Shown here: in pieces, positions 47,785 to 59,041 of the stretch
Numbering within the stretch: position 1 is the first letter of the stretch
Layout of the letters: every line of letters begins with the position of its first letter
Source: Ascaris suum
Lineage: Eukaryota; Nematoda; Chromadorea; Rhabditida; Ascarididae
Assembly: GCA_013433145.1 (NCBI GenBank)
Contig: CM024170.1
Span: 3,429,459-3,493,458, forward strand
Direction of reading: 5' to 3'
DNA length: 64,000 nt
The notes under the pieces: generated by a model
Told to the model about the DNA's origin: nothing
The model's input: only the letters and a program-made list of their open reading frames with translations
Databases searched by the model: none
Position numbers and translations under genes: made by a program

Positions 47785-50700
47785 ATGCTGAACCTTCAGA
47801 AGCGTATCAACGGTGTAGATGAGGATAAAGCATATCTCGGCACCCGAATCTCAATAAGGGACAAACTTTTGGCGCAAGGTTTGTCTATATTTTCCGCTTC
47901 ATTGCTACTTTTTTCTTCATTCACCTTTATTAATTACCGCGAATTAGAAGAAATCTAATAAAGCTTCAAACGTTATCTGCTTGCATTTGTAAGTTTTTGC
48001 GGGTGATTTGTCTTTCTAAGCCGAAGTAGTAAAATTTTATTCAAGTGCAACTGGGGGAGGGGGCACGATTATCCTCAATTGCGTACCTTAATATTGAAGC
48101 GAAGAGCTTCCAATGAATAAAAGCCAGTTGTTAGTAAATGCGATAGTGACAGAGTAAATTTTAGTGGGCATAACCATGAAGACCTCACTGTGATAGACAG
48201 CGATTTTCTGATCGGATGCGGCGAATTGATCTTGCTTCATTTATTGATCGTTTGTATCGATTTACATTAATTGTTGCTCAGTGTGATCGTCATGGCGGAT
48301 TTGTTTCTCTATCAGCGACCGTACCATAGTTTAAAGATTGACGGACAGACATCGTTGGTGAAAAACAATCGTTTCGCCAAAAGTTCTATAGTTGGATTTT
48401 GGGTTTCCTGCGTAAAATATTCTCATAGGAACACAGTGACCCTAACCTTTCCTTTTGTTTCTATCGAATCGTTTTACTAATTAAAATTGCTCTTATAGTC
48501 TGCTTATATCAATATCAGGATTTCAGTTTAGAATGTTGCAGCTAAAAATATAGATACTTTTCTTTAAGTAATATAATAAAGTATCATGTGGTATTTTGAG
48601 CCGTTGTGCATAAATTTAATGAGACGAAGTGAGGAATAATTAAAGAATTAAAGAAACAAGCCTTGATATACGATAGGTGAAGTTGTATGCGACATTGAAT
48701 TGGAGAATAGCTCCCCTTCTTGCCCTTCTCCCTTTGCTTTTCCTCTCTCGTTAGTCATTTCTTTTTTTGACGTTGGTTAAAAGTGAGCACATATAGTACA
48801 TAACTCTTTCTTATTCATAGTTATTATACTCATTCGGTATGCGTTAGTATATTAGTAAGAAATTTTCTGCGAAAAACGAGAGACGATTTGTTGCAATGGA
48901 ATTGAAATTTATTTTCGAAGAATCTTACCAAATGTATCTCTTAAGAGATCCAAGAGTTGGAGTCGAGTCTGAAGAAAATGACGACATGTAAATTACACTT
49001 CCCATCGACGTCGGCTCTTCATCAGATGGAACTGACAGTCACACCTTCTGAAGGAATTTATAAGGTCGGATTTTTCGCTTTCTCTTCCAGAACAAAATTT
49101 TCCGAGCTGCTGCTCGATTTATTTGTTGTTGTCGAAATTGCTGTCAAATTCTCGTTAGATTCGATACTGTTGCACATATCGTTAGATAGTTTTATTTTTA
49201 TTTTTTTTTGTCTCTGTAAAAAGCTGAAAACGTTAAAAAAATTTTTTTTCATGGAATGCTAGAGTTGAGTAGGGCGGGAAGGACAAACGAGTGATTGAAA
49301 AACTGCTCCAACTTCTGAAGAGATGAGGCAAGGATTTTCTGATACGTGGTTAATGGTACGTGTCATACGGGTAATACGGCATAAACGTTCAGTGCACAAG
49401 TGGATTAAGATGGGGGCAACCTTATTGTTGTACCCTTCAGAGCATCTTTTTTTTCGAATACAGGCTGCAAGCGTACATGTAACAGGGAGGTTGGGGTGGG
49501 GGGTGCGGAAATGTGCTTCGATGCCATTGCTGCACAATGCATAAATATGAGTAGTATTCAGTGAGCAATAACTGGAATAATTTTCGGTGCTAGAAGAGGT
49601 CCATATAGGCGATATCATGAACGTTTAAGTCGGAAGTATTTTACAGAGTATAGCTGTGGAAGCGGAAGTCAGGTTGTGAAGTCTTGGCCTAAATCTTCGC
49701 CGAATTTCGTGAAAATCTCCAGTTTTATTCCCTATTAAACCTGGTTTTTCAAAACTTTCCATGCCAAATTTTTTGTTTTCAAGTTTGTGGATGTAATATG
49801 TTACTTTTTCTAGAAGAGAAAACGCGCTTTTCTGATATATGAATCGTTTATACTTTTTTGCAGGGGGGTTCGTTCAAGTTCTCGATCAACGTACCGCCCG
49901 AGTACAATAATGTACACCGGTGGTGAAGTGTCTCACTCGTGTGTGGCATCCAAATATCACTGAAGATGGTGCCATCTGCCTTTCGCTTCTGCGACAAAAT
50001 AGTCTCGATGGTTACGGTTAGCCGCTTTCTCCTGCTTTCGTTATTGCTTCCGCTTTGTTTGCGGTGCTATCACTAACGATAGCAGGAAGGAGCTTTCCGT
50101 GGGTGACGGCAGTCGAATTGGGTGGTAATTGATTTAACAGACGCGCAGTCGAAAGTGGGCGATGCTCCCAACAGCAGTTTATAGTGGTCGCGTACCCTCA
50201 CTATATGCACACTGCCTAGGCTATATGTTCTTGTCGGCTGGTCAGCCACCTTCATGCATATGGCCTGGTTCGCATTTCTTTCCAACGTTGAGTGCTGCCA
50301 ATGTGCAGCAACCCGCAAATTTTTATGAATCGCTGGATTCGCAGAGAGGCGATACGTACTACCGCTGGAGTCGCAGAGGCGATACGTATTAGTGTGTAAG
50401 GGAGGGACGATTGCGACTCTTAGGGGCCTTCTCTTCCTGATGTCACTTTCAAAAGTATTTTTCCTAGTGGTACTTATGTTTAAGCAGTTCCAAATTTCAA
50501 GATTAAGAGGAGAAGGAGTGAGCTGATGCTTTTTTTTTCGTAGTTTAGATTAATTTGCTATGAGGTTAAACTAGTATGGTATTTTCCACATGTCCAAATT
50601 TTGTACATTTTTTCCACGAATTCACATCGTGCAACGTCATTAACTATGTCAAGTGACGTTTTTAGCTCACGGCTGTATCTCTCATGAATTTCGCTAGAGT

Positions 50701-51982
50701 AGAGCGTATTTTGCCGGCTTCTGAACTGTTTTCGCTATAAATATTCAGTCGTTAGCTCATTGCAGCATTAAGTATTTGCCCACTATAAACGCAACAAAGA
50801 CACCAATTTAATGCGAAAAAACGCCATTCGCGCATTCTGCACAGTTTTGCTCTCCTTATTTTTGCGATATTGTGGGAAATTATTTCGCTATTTCTTGCTC
50901 ATATCTTGATGCTTTTGTTGATTAATTTTATCCTCAAAATTCTTTCGATATGCATATTCGATGGCAGCTTGAGCAGTCAGGTTTTTAAAGCAGCACTTCC
51001 CATCAAGGTGATTAAATTAACCAAATTCGGTATGGATAAATGATTGATATTAAGAATGAGAAACTCTGATCTAATGTGACAGTGAGGTGTTGTTGTGCTG
51101 CTCTTAAGGGTGGATGCCAACACGGCGACTTATTGACGTAATTCTTGGACTAGACAGTCTCTTCACCGACCTGATCGATTTCGACGATGCACTGAATGCG
51201 CAGGCCGCACAGCAATGGTCTACTAATAGGGTTGGTTGTGCACTTATTTCTTTCCATTATTATATATTTTGTTGATTATAAGTTCATTATGGCCACTGTA
51301 TGAAGGCTTAGCCACAGTGCTGGTCTCGTAAAGTCATATATGAGGGTAGAATTACAGTTCAGTGCACAGATTGTATTCGTTCTCATCGAGCAGATAGGCA
51401 TTGTTTTGCTGAACAGTTGAGCTGCTCATTATAGTTCGGTGGGAGATCCATTGAGCAGCCGTTCCCAGCTTCTCGGCATTTCCTTCTACTGTATTCCTCC
51501 CTTCGTTCCCTTCCTACGTACCATTATCTCTCCAACTTTTCCAGGTGGATTTAGCTGTTTAAGTTTTTCTGTGCATGCAGACTGATATGTGAGAAGATTG
51601 ATCTATTTTTATTTTCTTAGATGCGGGGGATCGATTACCTTCGAAATACGCAACCGCCAGAGAAATATTCTCAGAGTAGTGTACGTTCGTGATTCCTCGA
51701 AAGAGTAGGTTGAGGTCATCGAGTCTAGTTGGCGACATCGTATGCCTAATGAGAATCTCAACTTACACGATGATACTATATTGCTTCGGAGTCCTCTGGT
51801 TGGGGTTCATCGCTTGAAGCAACATTATTTGATTGAAACAATGTTTCAAATGCCGTAATAAACCAGAAGTTTTGTGTGTTTAATGCGATGAAGTAATTTT
51901 GTAACACTCATAATTGTGGCCGTCATTGCAGGATGCATTTGTATCCAAGGTACGCGAGTACATACTGAGATATTGTCGATAG
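47785..51982 (+). CDS. ubc-12: NEDD8-conjugating enzyme E2 (UBC-12/UBE2F type), frame lesion in exon 3
   Basis: Five exons: 47785-47878, 48946-49064, 49864-50016, 51109-51230, 51932-51982. Restored, the product is about 179 residues, as in C. elegans UBC-12. It begins [10 protein letters not shown] ... SIRDKLLAQ; in this family the N-acetylated N-terminus docks on the DCN-1 co-E3. Then come [23 protein letters not shown], the HPN motif (codons at 49947-49955), the catalytic Cys in [10 protein letters not shown] (TGC at 49977-49979), [10 protein letters not shown] and the end [10 protein letters not shown]. The enzyme accepts NEDD8 from the E1 and passes it to cullins. Phases join exactly, except that exon 3 has 153 nt where 154 are needed. 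GTACACCGGTGG at about 49910-49921 lacks one C of GTACCACCGGTGG, so the read-through frame hits TGA before the active site. Everything else is conserved, so an assembly deletion is likelier than a pseudogene, but the sequence alone cannot settle it. Confidence 0.93.
50162..50393 (+). other. Coding-like open stretch in ubc-12 intron 3
   Basis: An open stretch of 76 codons with protein-like composition ([40 protein letters not shown]), GC-richer than its surroundings. It ends with a tandem imperfect duplication: CGCAGAGAGGCGATACGTACTACC then CGCAGAGGCGATACGTATTAG. No family recognised. It may be a captured exon fragment, a repeat copy or an alternative exon. It is not needed to explain the ubc-12 product. 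Confidence 0.25.
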
Positions 51983-51998
51983 TTGGCAACTGGCTGGC

Positions 51999-52004
51999 AA
52001 TAAA
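51999..52004 (+). terminator. Probable poly(A) signal of ubc-12
   Basis: AATAAA starts 17 nt after the ubc-12 stop codon, implying a very short 3' UTR of about 30-40 nt. A second AATAAA at 52187-52192 (TTTTCAATAAAGC) would give a 3' UTR of about 220 nt. Which is used cannot be told from the sequence. Confidence 0.5.
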
Positions 52005-52826
52005 GGCTGCGATACTGTCAACATGTAAACATTTGATTGCACACAAATCGTTCTCCTATGTCGACACAACGTTATACAAATGAAATGTTCAATATTTGTA
52101 ACTCATTTTTTTCTCAACTGGACCCATATTTATCGTTGGTTTTAAACAGACGTTTTCTCCGGTTTATGTGATTGTTCGTTCTTTTCAATAAAGCTCGCCT
52201 GTTGCATGTTGAAAAAATGGCTGTGTTATGTATATTAGATTATGGCTTGTAGTGACCCATGGGGTTGTTGTCTGGGATATTGTATAGGTAAAAGACTAGC
52301 TGAAGCGTTCTTTAGATTGTGATAGCAGTAAATGATATGGTGGGCAAAGATGCGGCAATATACCGATTCGTGAAGAGGAGTTTTATCTATTAGTGGAAAA
52401 AGATAAAGAGGAATAATAAGAAATACTGAGAGGAGAATTATGAATCTAGTGGAGGTCAACGGAAGAGGTTCATGGCTGGATCTTAATGCCCCGTGTGGAA
52501 GCACAGGTGGTATTTCACGTGGAGAGCAGCTGATTTTCTCAGCCGCAAACATTGTTAGCCTTTTTCCGCTAGTTAGCAGTATTGTTCTCGGAGTGAAAGT
52601 AAAAAACCAGGGGAAGAGAAGGGGACACAAATATCTTTAAATGATCTTTGAGGATGCAATTAATCTAGTTATTAATTTCTGCACTGGTTTTATTCGTATG
52701 CACAGTTGGTACGACCGACGCCAATACAAAAACTTTTAAAAGTCGGTGTTGCCAGTGAACTGCTGAGAGCGATTATGGTTACGGTTGTTGTTAGCATAGT
52801 AGAGCAAGTAAAATACCAACCGTTAA

Positions 52827-53309
52827 GTGAGGTCAGCATTTAAGTTAATTTTTAAGAGGTGGTTCTTGATATACTTCTCATTTTGTGACCACCTCGCAAA
52901 TATAATGAGTGGAGAAGCATGCTGGAGAGGTCGTTTCTATGTTCACTTTTACAAGATGTCGGGACTGCATTTGGGATTTTATTTTGAGGGTAGACTATGG
53001 CCATCGGACTCCGAATTTTGTTTGTTGCTGAGCTGGAATTGCCGACGAACAGATAGACACTTACATACATCTGTAATCATCACAGTGCGATTAGGCAACG
53101 ATTTAAAAAGGTGCAAACCGATCCGCGCTTGCTATCAACGGATGCTGAGGCGACTACGACGGTTCATCGAGCATAGCCACCACAGGCTCCCGAGTAGTGT
53201 TGGGCGACCTCAGGAAAACGAGCTGGCACTAGTCCGAAAATCGGACTCCAATTTTGCGAAAAAGGAATTAGGACCAGCTGATCCCGATCCCGATGCGAGG
53301 GGGAGCTAA
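52827..53309 (+). CDS. Hypothetical open frame, 160 codons, doubtful
   Basis: The frame is open for 160 codons. Its 5' half is AT-rich and looks like chance. Its 3' half (RACYQRMLRRLRRFIEHSHH ... DPDPDARGS) is GC-richer, basic then acidic, and could be part of an exon or an old repeat. No homologous family comes to mind and no splice pairing supports it. Confidence 0.15.
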   Translation: MRSAFKLIFKRWFLIYFSFCDHLANIMSGEACWRGRFYVHFYKMSGLHLGFYFEGRLWPSDSEFCLLLSWNCRRTDRHLHTSVIITVRLGNDLKRCKPIRACYQRMLRRLRRFIEHSHHRLPSSVGRPQENELALVRKSDSNFAKKELGPADPDPDARGS

Positions 53310-54269
53310 CCTCTGAGAACAGGGATAGGATTCTGCGGACAAGTCCAGAATCATTCGAGGAGTCGAGATGTCTGACAGTCCTCTCCCGTAGTAGATGATC
53401 ATCGCTTCAAAGAGTAAAGAAGTACCTGCATGGTCGTTCTAGCACATTTTTTTTTCAAAACAAGAAAAAGGTAGATAGAGAAGTCCATTGCAAAAAATTC
53501 ATTAATCGTCACACCCTGTCCGCAGTATAAATGCAATGACGGTTGTAAAGTCCTAATTTGTGTTGAGTGCGATGCAATCTTGCGAAATGCAAGCTGAATG
53601 AAGCACTATTTCGTTCAAAGACTTTGATTTATGCAACATGCCGTGCATCGCAAATTCAATGGATTGCAATTCAATGCGACAAATTTAGCCACCTAAGTAG
53701 ATTTGCCAAAACATATACCAGATTCCTATTGAGATGTCGAGAATGACATTGAAATTCATCGTTTTAATACGACATTCTGATCACCGTTGCGTTTATATGG
53801 CCAATTATTTGGAGCCGTTAATTCAGCACACCAATAGCAACATATCTGACATCGATCTTATTTAGCTAACTATTCTGAAGCAGTTAAAGGTGATATACCT
53901 ATATGATCGCTTCCATTAAAGAGCCAATATAAGTCCAATCCTAAATCTACAAGTGAACGCAAATCATTAGGGAGAACGAACGGCAACGACGTTGCCATTC
54001 CACTCCCAACGAAGATTGCAATGTATAGTATACTTTTTGCCTATCCGAAATATCGTGAAATTAATTGCATCTCGAATTTGAAGCCGTTTAATACGGTCAT
54101 TTCACTTTCTTCCTCCCTCCTCAATTCTATTGGAACTTTTTGACCGTTATTCTAGTCGTTATATTTTTCTAGTGAGCTTCGATCTGCGAGATGTACACAG
54201 CAATAGGGAGTGTTTATGTGCGTTCGGCAAGGTCGTCGATATTACGTTTCAGCTCGTTGATGTTCAGTG

Positions 54270-57200
54270 ATGGAGTCGTGCTGGGCTCTTGGTGTGTTGG
54301 CGTTGTTAGCCGTTTGTACTCTCTCAACGGCTCGAACTGAGTGCATGCAAGTGATAGGCACTCTAGTATGCCCGTCGAATCCAACTCTAGCTGCAGGTGT
54401 AAGAATGGACTTGAAAGATGAAGATTGTAAGTTAAAACTTTGTGTTTAATGCAAATATCATATACAATATCATACTTCCATAACGTATTCCCCATATAAA
54501 TATGACTGATATATTTTCGTATATGCTTTACTTCTTTTTAATTTATGCGTTTCGTTTATTTTTTTTTTTTTACATTGCATCTAGGCTATTTCTTACTTGA
54601 GCTTCCACCTATATGATGAAAGTAATTGAGATACAAACCTCCTTCTTTAAGTGTGACAACACGGTCGTAAGTCCTTTGATTTTCCACTTGGTTCGAAAAT
54701 GGTCGTTCATTTCTAAACGAATACATTTGTGTTGTTCGAAAACGAGTGCAAAATTATAGTACAGCAAAAGGCAGAAATTATAGCACAGCAAAAGGCACGA
54801 TATGCGCATTCCCGATGTCAGTTATGAGAACAACCGATTTCATAAATTGCCTAGAAATAATGAAAATCCCGCAATAATAACTGATTGTACTGTGCATAAA
54901 AATCTGCAAAAGAATCATTTTCGTACGCTCTGGCAAATTTGTTTTTTGCAATTTGCGTTTTGGTGACGACGAGTCGACGCAGACCTGGATGGAGGGTGAG
55001 GGGCGATCGGGACGGAGAGGAGGGGAAGGGAGGCAGTTTCAGGCAATTTCCCCGCTATATGAAGGAACATGCGCGGATTCATATCACTACGTTCGTTGTA
55101 GAAGTACGCAACGAATATGCAAATTTCACGCAATTTTGCCTTCGCTGCAATTTTGCAAATCGAACGTCATCAAGCGTTCGCCACCATAGTTCCTCCATTT
55201 CACATAAAATTCACATGAAGTGTATAAAAAATGGGTTTGAGGGTTGGGAAAATTGAGGCACTAAACAGTTGTCATAGGGATCTGAAATAATCGAAAAAAA
55301 AAATGCGCTAATTGGGTGGCCTAATATTGATTGAGGTTTTTAGTTTATTGTTTATTGGCAATTTTTTTGAATCATAATTTCCTTACTGATCATTCATATA
55401 ATCTTCGTTTGCTTTATTCCTCGTCCATTTCGTTGATTTTCGTTATTGTTACAACAACATTAACTATATCATGAAATATCAACTGAGTAATAAAAAATTA
55501 ACAAAATATCTGTTGAAAGAAGTAATGCTTATAGTCGCTTGAAGTAATTATATAGGCGATATCCTTTGTGAATTTTCCCTTCGAAATTTTAGAGGCGATA
55601 GGGATCATTCGATGAGAATTAAACTGAAACGCTTAGAACTGCTTCCAACCTTTTTCTCTCTTCCGTGTTTCTTTTGCAAGAAAGCGCGTTCCTTAACAAT
55701 ACATCTCGCCTTCTGCTAGCACAATGTTGATGTAAATCTGTATCTGTGCGTATTTGTATGTTTGTGTGTTTGTGCACCTGTATGTGTCTGTGTGTTCGGT
55801 GGTTTCAACTCTAAATCAACAGAAGCAAAATTAACGAAATTTGCTGAACGCAGTCTGCAATATAAGACGGTCTACTCAGCGAGATTTCTATTCGCCTTAT
55901 TATGGACGATTAAATGCGATTAGAAATTTGCGTTTAGTTAGTGACCGTTCGAGCCGTTCTATATACCTTTTCGGTTGGAGTTTTAGAATTGGCAACGATG
56001 GTAAAACGAACATTTTATAGAAGAATTACAGCAGCATTCGATAAAAATATCGCTACTCATTTCTTATTCGTTTACTGAACTAATTGGTCGGAGGAGTGAT
56101 AATGAGAGAACGCAAAAAAACGTTTTTCCACTTGTTTGCTTGCTGACAGATTAAATGTCCAACGTAGCCGATTGGAAAATTTATAAAAATATTTGCGCGC
56201 AAGTTTAAGTGCGCACAACTCGTTTTAAAGTCGAGAAGTCGAGTGAAAACTCGGGTATGAAAAGCTAGTGTACAGTGCACATTACATCAAGCAATCTTGT
56301 AACTATGGCTTCAGAGGTTCTCGAGCTGCTGAAACTATAGACAGACTGCTGACACACATCTCTAAGAGCGCCACTTATGATGGTTAACCTTGGAAATGCA
56401 AACTGAAATGTAAAGGTTGACCCAGAATGTAATGCTGAATGCAATTCAAGCTGCATTCAAGGTTCGCGTCATGAAATTGTGATGAACCGAATTGGCTGCT
56501 TTACAATATAGCCTTATTACCATGTCTTTTGACTTGTTAATACTACTTCAATTGGTTCTGATTTATGGGTTCCTAGTTTTCCGGTTAAACATAACTTACT
56601 CTTGAGCAATAAATATAAACAAACAAATAAATTTCTCGTGTGCTCTCAGATCTAAATATTAATTAGTGAGGCATTTCTATCAACAACCAGATTTCACCCA
56701 AAATAACCTATAATTCGATTGTATAGAAAATTACACCGAAAAAAATGTCAATTTTAAATGTATAGCTTTACTGCTTTAATTCCTTCTTTCTTCCACTCAC
56801 ACTCAAGAGCACATAGAGAAATCCTGGAACCATAGAAAAGCAAAAATATGTGGCGCATATTTTAGATTTGTGAACCTGTAAAATGCAGGTAGACATGCGT
56901 AGATCACAAGTAAGGCATCCTGTCACAAATATAAGCCTCAGCTACTTAGTATGAGGTAATTTTTTCTTATTTCGGAAACGAAACATATGTTGCCATACTA
57001 TAAATTATCGTGTTATCCTCTCTTGAAGCTTCCTTAGAGCAGTTAAATTTACGAGTTGTGGAAGTTCAAGAAAGGCTCTACGGCTAATTTATAGTTGAGG
57101 TTTTATCCTTCCGCATCGTTAGGTTTATTGTTTCCTTACACCTTCGTGCATAATGAACTTCGTACTCGTTTTCCGCTGTTATACTTATGAAAGATCTCTT

Positions 57201-59041
57201 ATGTATTTTGTACACTAAAGACTGAGAGTCTCGTTAGTGTGCATCAAAATTATGTTTATAAGAAATGAACACCACTCCAATTTATAGAATACAAATGTTG
57301 ACCACAAATTCTAAACCCTCCTACCAATTATTTCCGATTCATGCAGAAAACTATTTTAGTTTTTCTCAGTCACGAAATCCTCTAATACAACACGCAACGA
57401 AATTAAATAGGAAAATACCTTAATATATGTCAACAACAGTTTGTTACAGTGCTACCATCACGTTGTAATGCGTCGTTGGTATGAAATGCCGAAAGCGGGA
57501 TCCCTCGAAAAAACACCGGTCCTGGGATTCAATGGATTTGGAATTCTCATATAGCCGTGGTCCTCTCTTAGTTAATTCCAGGAAAGGAGAATATAGAAGA
57601 GTGGAAAACATAGGATGGCGAACTATTTAATAAGAAAAACAAAAAATTATATTTTCAAGTCCATAAATTTATGTCGCGTTTCATTGAGAGATGCTGAATT
57701 GGATGGCAATGCGTCATATTGTCATGCTTAGCGCTTCCGACTTGGTTCCACCCATCTGTTTTTGTTGTTGTGGCACTTATATATAATGAGTTTGCACTCG
57801 TATGGTTCAAAACCCTTCAAAAGGAAAACCAGCCACTATAGACTTAACACTTTTGTTCCCTTTCATTATCTACCTTCTTTTGTTTTTGTTGTACTCATGT
57901 CCTTCCATATGTCTTTCGACGGAGCTCAGATATTCGTTCGCAAAAAGTAGACTAAGGTTAGGAAACTATTGCGGTAGCTTCTTACTCTTATCAATCCGTT
58001 TTGAATTTTTTAATTAAAATTTTTATATATTTAGCACTATTTTTCATTTGTAAGTGTATTTTATACTTTGCTATTTTCTATCGCTATTGTTTTTTTGGTT
58101 CGTTTTGCTTTTTTTCTCGAGGTTCTTTTTATTTTATATCTTTGATTTTTATTTTTCATTTATTTTTGTATTTCTTTTAGTTTTTATATTTTTTGGGATT
58201 TTTTCTGAGATTTTTAGTTCTAGTTTTTATATTTATATTGCATGTTTCTATTTAAACGGTTTTTTTTTTTTAATATCAAGATCTTTGAAGTTTATGAATC
58301 GCTATTGTTTGCACCTCAAGAAGCAAGAAAATTCGATCGCCTCTAAGTGATCGTTCAAAATTTTGCTTCATTATCACATATCATTGGAAAAGATTGCCGC
58401 TTAAATACTGACGTATGTTTCCATTTCCTAAAGTTGCAAAAATACTGACGTATGCGCATATAAAAGCGATAAAAAGTTTCCATTTCCCTAAAATAAATTT
58501 GCAAAAAATAATAATTTGAAGACGTTTAACTCTTAGACTATATTAGAAAATAATGTTTTTTTTGGGGGGGGGGGGGGGGGGAGTGCATGAGTACTCCACA
58601 TGTTCTCTTCACATTGCGCTTAGAGTGGAAATTTTTCTTGTTTTGCTGAGACTCTCAAATTTTATTGCGAATATTCGGTTGAGTTCAATTTTTCAAATAC
58701 TATTATCTTTTTTTAAGTATTTTTTCGCAGCAATATTTGGTATCCTCGATACAATAGTCGTCCCGCTTCCCATCCAAAAATCGTCGTATTGGTTGTCGCT
58801 TCTCCACTCATTAAATAATAAATGTGCATACACTATCTGTGTTTTCTTCACTGTCATATATTCTTTTTTTTTTTTGAAGCAGAAAATAAAATCTCGAAAA
58901 TTGCAGCATTACCGTTAGAAATCGATGATTTGATGGGTCGTACATGGTCGTCGCCGAATGGTTCTTTCGTTCTATCAGGTTGTGGTGCAGATATGGGTCC
59001 ATTCAATACACCCGATCCTTATGTCTACATTGAGCACAAAT
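54270..59041 (+). CDS. Transthyretin-like (TTR) secreted protein, first two exons
   Basis: Exon 1 (54270-54426) gives a signal peptide (MESCWALGVLALLAVCTLST, cleavage likely soon after) and the family start: CMQVIGTLVC.....AAGVRMDLKDED, i.e. the first two beta strands with GTL.C and V.L.D.D. It ends at GTAAGT in phase 1. Exon 2 starts after TTGCAG at 58907 and continues EIDDLMGRTWSSPNGSFVLS, GCGAD, FNTPDPYVYIEHKC, matching the TTR-like core (..DLM....T...G.F...G.......P.VYI.HKC). An earlier acceptor at 58879 would add nine residues and fits the family less well. The 4.5-kb intron is large. The likely donor at T|GTGCAAGC (59041) leaves phase 1 after about 97 residues. Members usually have about 130-150, so a last exon or two with the C-terminal strands should follow but were not found. 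TTR-like proteins are secreted nematode proteins, abundant in parasite secretions; one, TTR-52, bridges phosphatidylserine on dying cells. Confidence 0.85.
55741..55800. repeat. TG-rich simple sequence
   Basis: Degenerate (TG)n/(TTTG)n sequence in the large first intron of the transthyretin-like gene. Confidence 0.5.
58030..58270. repeat. T-rich low-complexity block
   Basis: About 240 bases dominated by runs of T (TTTATTTTTCATTTATTTTTG...) in the first intron of the transthyretin-like gene. The open frame at 58054-58350 is a by-product of Phe-rich T runs. Confidence 0.7.
58564..58581. repeat. Poly-G tract, 18 bases
   Basis: The longest G run of the window, on the plus strand, in the intron about 325 bp before exon 2 of the transthyretin-like gene and sense to that gene. 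Confidence 0.92.

Larger units (their letters stand above)
51983..54269. other. Intergenic between ubc-12 and the transthyretin-like gene
   Basis: Holds the ubc-12 3' end, then AT-rich sequence with a GC-richer stretch around 53090-53320. Open stretches at minus 52235-52630 and plus 52827-53309 (see separate entry) have no recognised motifs. TTGCAA-like motifs cluster at 53570-53670. Confidence 0.45.

Noticed and set aside
48957..49262. Unspliced reading of ubc-12 exon 2 into the following intron
   Set aside because: After EGIYK the family sequence continues in exon 3 across a GT donor at 49065; the unspliced continuation is Phe/Lys-rich intron translation.
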